Below, one piece after another: positions 1 through 11,185 of a stretch of 64,000 nucleotides of DNA. The notes beneath the pieces are model-generated. The model was given only the letters and a program-made list of their open reading frames with translations. It was not told where the DNA came from and did no database searches. Source of the stretch: Spirochaeta thermophila DSM 6192 (GTDB taxonomy: Bacteria > Spirochaetota > Spirochaetia > Winmispirales > Winmispiraceae); assembly GCF_000147075.1 (NCBI RefSeq), contig NC_014484.1:823501-887500 (forward strand), in the 5' to 3' direction. The position numbers were made by a program, and so were the translations under genes. The number at the start of each line of letters is the position of its first letter. Position 1 is the stretch's first letter.

Positions 1-743
1 CGGTGAAGGACGACGTGCTCTACGTGCTCGAGGTGAACCCCAGGGCCTCCCGGACCGTACCCTATCTCTCCAAGGCCTCGGGGGTGAACATGGTGAAGGC
101 CGCGGTGAGGGTGTGGGAAGGGGAGGACCTCAAGACCCAGGGGCTTGTCGGAGAGGACGGTGTGGGCGAAGGACGGTGTGTGGTGGGCTGGGCGGTGAAA
201 GAGGCCATGTTTTCGTTCGACCGATTCCGCACCGTGGACCCCATACTCGGGCCTGAGATGAAGTCCACCGGCGAGGTGATAGGGATAGGCCGCACCTTCG
301 GAGAGGCCTTCGCCAAGGCCCAGCTGGCGGCGGGAAACACCCTTCCCACGAAGGGACGGGTGTTCGTCTCGGTCCACGATGCCGACAAGGCGACGATCCT
401 GCCTATCGTGAAGGAACTCGTGGAGCTCGGGTTCGAGATCGCAGCCACGAGAGGGACCGCCGACTTCCTCTATCGACACGGTATCTTTTCGGAGGTCCTC
501 CTCAAGCTCCACGAGGGGCATCCGAATGTCGTCGATCACATGAGGAGGGGCCGGATCCATCTGGTCATCAACACCCCCCTCGGTCGATTCTCCCAGCGGG
601 GGGACGAACACATCCGCATAGAGGCCTTGAGGAGGAAGATCCCCTATACCACCACCACGTCCGCGGCCAAGGCGGCGGTGGAGGGGATAAAGTATCTCCT
701 CTCCGGTGAAGTCCGGGTGCAGGAGGTGACGAAATTCGAGTGA
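1..743 (+). CDS. carB: Carbamoyl-phosphate synthase large subunit, C-terminal part (partial)
   Basis: The reading frame enters the window already open, so only the last ~247 residues are visible. The first residues include VLEVNPRASRTVPY, the end of the second ATP-grasp domain, where the N and R help bind nucleotide and Mg. From about residue 118 (GRVFVSVHDADKATILP) the methylglyoxal-synthase-like allosteric domain follows, with HLVINTP and TTTTSAAKAAVEGI near the end. CarB combines bicarbonate, two ATP and ammonia (delivered by CarA) into carbamoyl phosphate for pyrimidines and arginine. The C-terminal domain is where UMP, IMP or ornithine act in characterised enzymes. The stop is followed after about 20 bases by the rRNA promoter, with no convincing terminator between. 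Confidence 0.95.
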   Translation, partial: VKDDVLYVLEVNPRASRTVPYLSKASGVNMVKAAVRVWEGEDLKTQGLVGEDGVGEGRCVVGWAVKEAMFSFDRFRTVDPILGPEMKSTGEVIGIGRTFGEAFAKAQLAAGNTLPTKGRVFVSVHDADKATILPIVKELVELGFEIAATRGTADFLYRHGIFSEVLLKLHEGHPNVVDHMRRGRIHLVINTPLGRFSQRGDEHIRIEALRRKIPYTTTTSAAKAAVEGIKYLLSGEVRVQEVTKFE

Positions 744-762
744 GTTTTTTGCGCCGGAGGTG

Positions 763-791
763 TTGACAAAAAAGAGGGAGTCGGGTATAGT
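763..791 (+). promoter_or_regulatory. rRNA operon promoter P1
   Basis: TTGACA (763-768), a 17-base spacer and TATAGT (786-791): 11 of 12 sigma-70 consensus positions. It lies just after carB and about 240 bases before the 16S gene, as expected for an rRNA P1. Confidence 0.85.
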
Positions 792-829
792 CACCCTCGC
801 ATTCGCAAGAGCGAGCGGATGTAACCCGC

Positions 830-858
830 TTGACAAAGTGAATGAAAAGGCGCATACT
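830..858 (+). promoter_or_regulatory. rRNA operon promoter P2
   Basis: TTGACA (830-835), a 17-base spacer and CATACT (853-858), overlapping a weaker TACTAT (855-860). A second promoter downstream of a stronger one is the usual rRNA arrangement. Confidence 0.65.
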
Positions 859-880
859 ATAAAACTGCGCTGTGGAATTG

Positions 881-893
881 TGTTCTTTGGCAG
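881..893 (+). promoter_or_regulatory. boxA-like antitermination site of the 16S leader
   Basis: TGTTCTTTGGCAG at 881-893 resembles the rRNA boxA (E. coli TGCTCTTTAACAA), which is bound by NusB/NusE in transcribed RNA. The identical 13 bases recur at 2745-2757 before the 23S gene, the two places where rRNA operons carry boxA. Confidence 0.7.
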
Positions 894-904
894 AAGGTAG
901 CGAA

Positions 905-925
905 GGGGAGGTTGAGTAAGGGTGT
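905..925 (+). promoter_or_regulatory. 16S precursor processing stem, 5' arm
   Basis: GGGAGGT (906-912) can pair with ACCTCCC (2601-2607), and AGGGTGT (919-925) with ACACCCT (2589-2595). The two blocks bring the ends of the 16S precursor together, as in RNase III processing stalks. The rest of the 744-1030 leader holds the promoters, boxA and a hairpin; no gene is seen in it. Confidence 0.65.
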
Positions 926-1000
926 GATGGAGACGAAGTGGTCGTACTGCTGCGTTGGGTAGTGGTACGGCATGAGGTAAGGTTTGAGCTAGAGAAGGAG

Positions 1001-1024
1001 AACCGCACTCTTCGGAGTGTGGTT
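1001..1024 (+). promoter_or_regulatory. UUCG hairpin just before 16S
   Basis: AACCGCACTC (1001-1010), loop TTCG, GAGTGTGGTT (1015-1024): a 10-bp stem with one G-U pair closed by a C(UUCG)G tetraloop. It ends 6 bases before the predicted 16S 5' end and probably helps fold or process the precursor. Confidence 0.6.
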
Positions 1025-1030
1025 AAGAGA

Positions 1031-2579
<1,549 letters not shown>

Positions 2580-2633
2580 GAGAGAAAGACACCCTGAAAG
2601 ACCTCCCTTCGCTTTTTCTCGTGGAACGAGTGT

Positions 2634-2707
<74 letters not shown>

Positions 2708-2744
2708 CTGTGGATAAGCGTGGCAGCGTGTGCTGCACGCATTC

Positions 2745-2757
2745 TGTTCTTTGGCAG
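2745..2757 (+). promoter_or_regulatory. boxA-like site and 5' arm of the 23S processing stem
   Basis: This is the same TGTTCTTTGGCAG as at 881-893. TTTGGCAGAGG (2750-2760), which overlaps it, is perfectly complementary to CCTCTGCCAAA (5803-5813) just beyond 23S. The boxA here is therefore also part of the predicted RNase III stalk that folds the 23S precursor. Confidence 0.7.
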
Positions 2758-2785
2758 AGGGTAGAGAAGGGGGGAGGGGAGATAT

Positions 2786-5784
<2,999 letters not shown>

Positions 5785-5826
5785 ATCTTCCTGATCCCCT
5801 TTCCTCTGCCAAATAATGGAATCCAT

Positions 5827-5944
<118 letters not shown>

Positions 5945-5967
5945 CTTTTTTTGCTGGAATACGACGT

Positions 5968-5992
5968 GCCCCACCTCTCGGTGGGGCTTTTT
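5968..5992 (+). terminator. rRNA operon terminator
   Basis: GCCCCACC (5968-5975), loop TCTC, GGTGGGGC (5980-5987), then TTTTT: an 8-bp GC-rich stem and T run directly after 5S. Confidence 0.9.
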
Positions 5993-5996
5993 CCAT

Positions 5997-6030
5997 AAAA
6001 AAACGGCATGCTCCCTCCGGAAGCATGCCG
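5997..6030 (-). terminator. Terminator of the minus-strand DUF115 gene
   Basis: On the minus strand a 9-bp stem (CGGCATGCT/AGCATGCCG, 9-base loop) is followed by seven T. It stands back to back with the rRNA terminator and closes the convergent transcription unit. Confidence 0.85.
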
Positions 6031-6094
6031 TGCCCCTCCAGGGGGTCACTGATCATAAACCACACTTCTCTTTTCGGTCCGTTTCCCCCTGAGT

Positions 6095-7903
6095 TTAGAG
6101 TTTTTTCGCCATTTCACGAGCTCGTTCTATTTCAGTGCGATGGAGGACGACACCTTCTCTGATCTTCTGATAGATGATCCTGGAGTTGCCGAGCACGTGT
6201 TCCAGCGCCGGTTCGTCGGAGAGCCTGTCCACGATATCCTGGAGCAGGAATCCCACGAGGTCTCTCAGGGGATGGGTATAGATCCGGCCGTCCACCCCCT
6301 CCAGGGATGAGAAGATCTCCTGGGCATGCTGGGGGGTACCGTCCCAGGTGTCGAGCGTTTTGAGCCCCTGTTCGAGGAGGAAATCGAGATCGGAAAGACC
6401 TTCGAGGAGGTGGTCATAGATCGCGCAGGCCATCTCCCCCGTCTTCGTGTCCGGAGTGTGAGGGGGAAGATCGACGGAGAGGACCTCTCGTATGCGCGCG
6501 TCGACCTGTTCTCGAACAGGGGGGAGTCCCAGGATGTCCTCGGGGGGAAATTGTTCCATTCCATCGATCGGGAGGCCAGGCCCGGTGATACGCGCGCTCT
6601 TCACCGTGCTCTCGGGGAGGTGGAGCGAAAACCAGGATGCGTAGAGCTTCATCCTCGCATTGGTGATGAGTGGAGAAGCTCCCTCGGTCTTGACGATGTC
6701 GGCTCTCGCCTCCCAGAGTCCGAGCGTCTCCTCCTGAATGGGTTGATTGAGCCTCCAGGAGGTCGAGTGGCGGAGCCTCTCGTAGAGCGAGCCGCGGTAA
6801 TAGGTCCTCCCCCCGGGAAAGGCGAGGTCGAGGCCGGCGCAGAAGATCCTGTTGCTCCCGATGTATCGGCAGAAGTCCCATGCCGTGGTGGAGACCGAGC
6901 CTCCTGCGCCGAGTCGGGCGCGGAACGGGATCCACCGGGAGAGATAGGCGGCGAGGGGGGAAGGGGATGCGGTGAAGAGGCTCCGGGATGCGTGCCTCCT
7001 GATCAGGGAGGGGTAGACCGCAGGGTCCATGATAAAGAGGGAGGTTCCCCGGTCCATGTGATCGAGGTGCCGGATGTTCCAGTACTGAGGGTCCACGATG
7101 ACGACGAAATCGGGTTCCACCCCGTGTGCCACGGCCCATCCGAAGGCGGTGTCCGTGGTCACCACGATGCAGCGCCTCGCGAGCTCGGGAAGGAGGGAGC
7201 CGATCTGATCCAGGGTGGGTCCCGCTGCCAGGAGGAGGGTGGGGTAGGGGAGTTCGTTCTGGAGGAGTTCGATCCCCCTCCCGTAGAGGAGCCAGGGAAG
7301 GTTCACGAGGAGGTTGCGGATCCACCTCCTCCCGAAGCGTTCGATGGTGAAACGGTTGATTCTCCTCGTCTCCCGGATGCGGTTCACGAGTGAGGCGAGA
7401 CGGGCGGCTTCGTCCGGGAAGGCATGGGCATAGGCCGGGAGGGAGTGAAAAAAGATCTTCTCCGATCCTTTCCCCAGGAGGTCGTGATAGAGACGGTGTG
7501 GCACATCGGGGGAGGGGAGGAGGATCTTCACGCGATCGGAGGAGAGGATACGGGTGAGGGATCTCACCCGCGCGGCATGGAGGAGCACCTCCGGGGCGGG
7601 TTCCAGCACCCAGGCCTCGCCGTAGTGGTTCTTTTCCAGGAAGGCCTCCAGGTGGTAGCCGAGTCCGAATCCGAGGAAGACCACGACCTGGGCATGGCGG
7701 AGTTCGGGCCGATGCTCGAAGAGCCGAGCGGCTTCCTTCTCGGGCGCTCTGCTGCTGTGTACCACACGGCCCGCGAGTAGGAGGGTGGGGATGGCTCCCT
7801 CCTGGAGCTCCACAGGGACGGAACCGGATCGTTCGAGCAGGGACAGGTGTTCCCGGGGAAGGAGGCGTTTGAGTGCCTCAAGATTGGCCGTGAAGGTGTC
7901 CAT
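6095..7903 (-). CDS. Motility-associated factor (Maf/DUF115) family protein
   Basis: The protein has about 602 residues. The central region carries the DUF115/MptE-like signature: AAGPTLDQIGSLLPELARR, then TDTAFGWAVAHGVEPDFVV, then GAGGSVSTTAWDF and IFCAGLDLAFPGGRTYYRG. Family members include the Maf proteins that transfer nonulosonic acids such as pseudaminic acid onto flagellin, so a glycosyltransferase role in flagellar filament modification is likely. The substrate cannot be read from sequence. An in-frame ATG lies 78 bases upstream, but it falls inside the preceding gene. The ATG at 7903 follows the upstream stop by two bases (TAGGAATG) with GGAG overlapping, so that start is preferred. 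It is probably cotranscribed with the PBP gene. Confidence 0.8.
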   Translation of the reverse strand: MDTFTANLEALKRLLPREHLSLLERSGSVPVELQEGAIPTLLLAGRVVHSSRAPEKEAARLFEHRPELRHAQVVVFLGFGLGYHLEAFLEKNHYGEAWVLEPAPEVLLHAARVRSLTRILSSDRVKILLPSPDVPHRLYHDLLGKGSEKIFFHSLPAYAHAFPDEAARLASLVNRIRETRRINRFTIERFGRRWIRNLLVNLPWLLYGRGIELLQNELPYPTLLLAAGPTLDQIGSLLPELARRCIVVTTDTAFGWAVAHGVEPDFVVIVDPQYWNIRHLDHMDRGTSLFIMDPAVYPSLIRRHASRSLFTASPSPLAAYLSRWIPFRARLGAGGSVSTTAWDFCRYIGSNRIFCAGLDLAFPGGRTYYRGSLYERLRHSTSWRLNQPIQEETLGLWEARADIVKTEGASPLITNARMKLYASWFSLHLPESTVKSARITGPGLPIDGMEQFPPEDILGLPPVREQVDARIREVLSVDLPPHTPDTKTGEMACAIYDHLLEGLSDLDFLLEQGLKTLDTWDGTPQHAQEIFSSLEGVDGRIYTHPLRDLVGFLLQDIVDRLSDEPALEHVLGNSRIIYQKIREGVVLHRTEIERAREMAKKL

Positions 7904-7905
7904 TC

Positions 7906-9765
7906 CTACTCCAGTTCGAGGATGAGCCGCATACCGGGGCTGTAGGGTGTACCCGGCGGGGGGTCCTGTCGGGTCACCCATCCAGAGCCCCTGATGATCA
8001 CTTCGATATCCTCTCTCAGGAGGAGAGGGATGAGGTCCCTTTTGGAGAGGCCTGTGAAGTCGGGGATCTCATCTCCGATCTCGGGGAGTCTCTGCAAGAG
8101 GGGGGTCACGTGGCCGGTACCGACGAGCGTGGTCCGATTCCCCGTGGGAAGGGGGAGGTAGTCCCGGAGAAAGGCGGCGATCTCCCGTACCACCGGGGCC
8201 GCGATCCTTCCACCGTAGTAGCTGTCCCCATGCGGGGTGTCGATCACCACATAGACGATGACCCGCGGGTCGTCGGCAGGGAGGAGGGCCAGGGTGGAGG
8301 CCACGAAAGCGGTCGCGGAGTAGCGCCCGGTCTCGGGGTCCACCTTCTGGGCGGTACCTGTCTTGGCCGCGATGGGAAGCTGCTCCAGGGCGGCTCGTCT
8401 CGCGGTGCCCCGCTCCACGGCTTCTCTCATGCCTTCCAGTATAAGGGCCGCGGTGCCGGCCGAGAAGATCCGGCCTGCGGGTTCGGGTCCCATCTCCTCG
8501 ATCACGCTTCCGTCGGACGAGAGGACCTTCTTCACGATACGGGGTCTGAGCATCACGCCGCCGTTCGCAAGAGCGGTGGCCGCCTGGATCATCTGGATCG
8601 CCGTCACCCCTATCTCCTGCCCGATCGCGATGGTGGGTTTGGATCTGAGTGACCAGAGACGCGGCGGCTGCAGGACCCCTGCACTCTCCCCGTTGAGTCT
8701 GATCCCTGTCCTGGAACCGAATCCGAGCCTCGTGAGCATCTCATAGAATCGCTGGCGATCCACGGTGTCCGAGGCATAGGCAGCTCCGGCGTTGCAGGAG
8801 TTCGCGAGGATGTCCTGTATGGTCTCGGTCCCGTGGACCCCGAGGCATCTGATACGGATGGGGGGAGAGACCGAGGCGTTTTCGTAGAAGCCGTTGCAGA
8901 AGAAGGTGCTCTCCCGGGAAGCTCCTCCCAGTTCCACGATGCTGGCGAGGCTGAAGATCTTGAACACGGAACCGGGCTCGTACACCGCCGAGACAGGGTA
9001 ATTGAAGCGTTCCTTGTCCGTTGCCTCGGGATAGTGGTTGGGATCGAAGTCGGGTAGCGCGGTGTAGGCGAGAATCTCGCCTGTGAGGGCGTCCGCCACC
9101 AGGATCATCACCGAGTCAGCCTGTTCCTCCTCCTGTATCCGGCGGGCGATCTGGTCGGTCTTGTGCTGGATGTTCACGTCGATGGTGAGGACCACCTGAT
9201 TGCCCGATGCTGCGGGGCTCTCGAGGGGGGATGACATGAGGGTCCTGTCCATGGTGTATTCTATGCCGTCGAGTCCCCTGCTGTCGGTACCGGCGAAACC
9301 TACGGCGTGTGAAGCGAGTCGCTTGAAAGGATAGATCCGTACGAATTCGGGCTGGAGGGAAAAGCCGGGAAGGGATCCGGCTTCCAGGAGTCCCTTGATC
9401 TCCTGCTCCTCAGAGGGGGAGATCCGACGTTTCACGTAGAAGAACCCCGGGTATCGCTGGATGAGGGAGAGGAGCTCTTCCTCACTCGTCTCCAGTATGG
9501 GCGAGAGGAGACGGGCCGCCTCTTCCGGTCGAGTGATCGAAGGTTTCCATGCGGTGAGAGCAGCCAGACGTGTCTGCATGGCGAGGATCTCCCCATTCCT
9601 GTCGAGGATGGGGCCTCGTATGATGGAGCGGGAAGGAGCCGATTCCTGGGGGGAACCTGAGAGCATGAGGTGGGCGTAGCGACCCACGAGAAGCACGCCC
9701 CAGATGCCGATGAGGGTGAACACCAGGATGTCGCGCCAGCCAAGTCTGGAACCGATCATTGCCAT
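7906..9765 (-). CDS. FtsI/PBP2-type peptidoglycan transpeptidase with PASTA-like tail
   Basis: This is a class B penicillin-binding protein of 619 residues. A single N-terminal membrane segment (about 12-35) anchors a periplasmic enzyme. The dimerisation module starts at RGPILDRNGEILA (50-62). The active-site motifs are SVFK (Ser266, Lys269), SCN (323-325) and KTG in AAKTGTAQ (about 450). The last ~65 residues (IPDFTGLSKRDLIPLLL and following) look like a PASTA domain. It cross-links peptidoglycan stem peptides and is the beta-lactam target. The family covers septal FtsI and elongation PBP2; the C-terminal PASTA and the lack of dcw neighbours leave the exact role open. An alternative start is the ATG two codons downstream. 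Confidence 0.9.
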   Translation of the reverse strand: MAMIGSRLGWRDILVFTLIGIWGVLLVGRYAHLMLSGSPQESAPSRSIIRGPILDRNGEILAMQTRLAALTAWKPSITRPEEAARLLSPILETSEEELLSLIQRYPGFFYVKRRISPSEEQEIKGLLEAGSLPGFSLQPEFVRIYPFKRLASHAVGFAGTDSRGLDGIEYTMDRTLMSSPLESPAASGNQVVLTIDVNIQHKTDQIARRIQEEEQADSVMILVADALTGEILAYTALPDFDPNHYPEATDKERFNYPVSAVYEPGSVFKIFSLASIVELGGASRESTFFCNGFYENASVSPPIRIRCLGVHGTETIQDILANSCNAGAAYASDTVDRQRFYEMLTRLGFGSRTGIRLNGESAGVLQPPRLWSLRSKPTIAIGQEIGVTAIQMIQAATALANGGVMLRPRIVKKVLSSDGSVIEEMGPEPAGRIFSAGTAALILEGMREAVERGTARRAALEQLPIAAKTGTAQKVDPETGRYSATAFVASTLALLPADDPRVIVYVVIDTPHGDSYYGGRIAAPVVREIAAFLRDYLPLPTGNRTTLVGTGHVTPLLQRLPEIGDEIPDFTGLSKRDLIPLLLREDIEVIIRGSGWVTRQDPPPGTPYSPGMRLILELE

Positions 9766-9777
9766 CCTACCCTAGCA

Positions 9778-9801
9778 CGATTGAGCTGTCCGTCTCAATC
9801 G
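9778..9801. repeat. Inverted repeat between divergent envelope genes
   Basis: CGATTGAG (9778-9785) and CTCAATCG (9794-9801) form an 8-bp inverted repeat in the 102-base gap between the PBP gene and the divergent LysM peptidase gene. It could be a shared operator or a small hairpin; there is no further support. Confidence 0.4.
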
Positions 9802-9867
9802 ATATGGATGGATCTCCGTGTAAGGTAACGATCCCTCCCTGTCGATATCAGAGAGAGGAGGGGATCG

Positions 9868-10989
9868 ATGCAACGAACGTCGTTCTACATGGAAAGCACC
9901 TATGTGAAGCCGGGTCTCCCCCGGAAGAGGCGTGTCCCTGATCGCATCCCGGGGTCCCGGATCAGGATGGTGGGCCACCTCCCTTCCGTGGAGAGGCGTA
10001 CTCGTCCGGGGCGGGTCCTGTTGCATCGGGTGTGGGAGCGCATCACCTCCTCTGACCTCTGCAGGAGGGGGGCGCTCTCGGTGATGACCGTGTCGTTGGC
10101 GCTCAGTCTTTTCTTCTTCATCGCTCCTTCCCTCTCCTCCGTGACCGTGTCGATTCCCGTGGCAGAATCACACGAGGATATCTCGGAGATCCTCCGTTCG
10201 TACGTACGAAGGGAGGAGCATCCTCCCGCCGATATCCTCGAACCCGTCGATCCTTCCCTCTTCTCGAGACTCTCCATCCGTAGTTATACGATACAAGAGG
10301 GGGACACGCTCTACGATGTGGCGAGGCGTTTCGGGTTGCGAATGGACACCCTCGTGAGTTTCAATACCATAGACGATGTGAGGCGTATCCCCGTGGGGGC
10401 GCAGATCCAGGTGCCGGATAGGGACGGCCTCCTCTATACCGTGCGGCGGGGGGATACGCTCGAAGGGTTGAGCGGACGATTCGGGGTCTCACTCGCACGG
10501 ATCCTCGATGCGAACGATCTCGACTCCGACGTGCTCACGCCAGGACAGAAGCTCTTCATCCCCGGTGCCCGCATGACTTCCTTCGAGCTCAAGAAGGCTC
10601 TGGGAGAGCTCTTCATCTTTCCCCTGCGGGGGAGGATCTCATCGGGGTTCGGTATACGCCCGGATCCGTTCACCGGGGTGCCGAAGTTCCACAATGGGAT
10701 CGATATCCCCGGTGATGTGGGGACTCCTGTGTATGCAGCACTCGGGGGGAGGGTGGTGCAGACGGGGACGCATCCGATCTATGGGAAGTACGTGATCCTC
10801 TCTCATCCCGATGGGTTTCAGACCCTCTATGCCCATCTCTCGCGGATCAGGGTCGAGAAGGGAGCCTACGTCTCCCAGGGGGGAAGGGTCGGTGATGTCG
10901 GAAACACGGGGTACAGTACGGGACCCCACCTCCACTTCTCGATATTCAAGTATGGAAAGGCGGTAGACCCGCTTCGATATCTTCATTAA
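9868..10989 (+). CDS. LysM-M23 family peptidoglycan endopeptidase
   Basis: The protein has 373 residues. After a basic N-terminus (about 67 residues), a membrane segment at 70-90 exports or anchors it. Two LysM domains follow (YTIQEGDTLYDVARRFG at 140, YTVRRGDTLEGLSGRFG at 190). A C-terminal M23 domain (about 250-373) has the zinc ligands H275 and D279 in HNGID, catalytic H323 in YAHLS and ligand H356 in HLHF. Such proteins bind and cut cell-wall peptide cross-links during growth or division, or activate amidases if inactive; here all catalytic residues are present. AGGAGGGG before the ATG fixes the start. It is transcribed divergently from the PBP gene, which suggests a shared envelope function. 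Confidence 0.9.
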   Translation: MQRTSFYMESTYVKPGLPRKRRVPDRIPGSRIRMVGHLPSVERRTRPGRVLLHRVWERITSSDLCRRGALSVMTVSLALSLFFFIAPSLSSVTVSIPVAESHEDISEILRSYVRREEHPPADILEPVDPSLFSRLSIRSYTIQEGDTLYDVARRFGLRMDTLVSFNTIDDVRRIPVGAQIQVPDRDGLLYTVRRGDTLEGLSGRFGVSLARILDANDLDSDVLTPGQKLFIPGARMTSFELKKALGELFIFPLRGRISSGFGIRPDPFTGVPKFHNGIDIPGDVGTPVYAALGGRVVQTGTHPIYGKYVILSHPDGFQTLYAHLSRIRVEKGAYVSQGGRVGDVGNTGYSTGPHLHFSIFKYGKAVDPLRYLH

Positions 10990-11018
10990 AATAGGACGAC
11001 GATTCGAGGAGGGATGGA

Positions 11019-11153
11019 ATGCGACGACTGGCCATCGTACTCGTAGTGTTGTTCGCCGTGGTGACGTTGGTGAACGTGTATACGAGTGAGCTCTCCCGTA
11101 CTGCCCATAGCGAAGAGCCCGCTCAGGCGGCCGCCAGTGTGGTGGACGGCTGA
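11019..11153 (+). CDS. Small membrane protein, 44 residues
   Basis: ATG at 11019 follows GAGGAGGG at a good distance. The translation begins MRRLAIVLVVLFAVVTLVNV, a single hydrophobic segment after two arginines, and then a short hydrophilic tail rich in A, S and E. It lies 29 bases after the LysM peptidase gene and converges on secA, so it may be cotranscribed with the peptidase. No family is recognised. The ribosome binding site, the positive-inside helix and the clean fit between two genes argue for a real gene; the small size limits confidence. Confidence 0.55.
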   Translation: MRRLAIVLVVLFAVVTLVNVYTSELSRTAHSEEPAQAAASVVDG

Positions 11154-11185
11154 GGCGGGCTTCCTCGGCACCCGGTGGTTCCCTC

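Noticed and set aside
11112-11170. Hairpin at the end of the small membrane protein as a terminator
   Set aside because: The stem has a bulge and is not followed by T residues.
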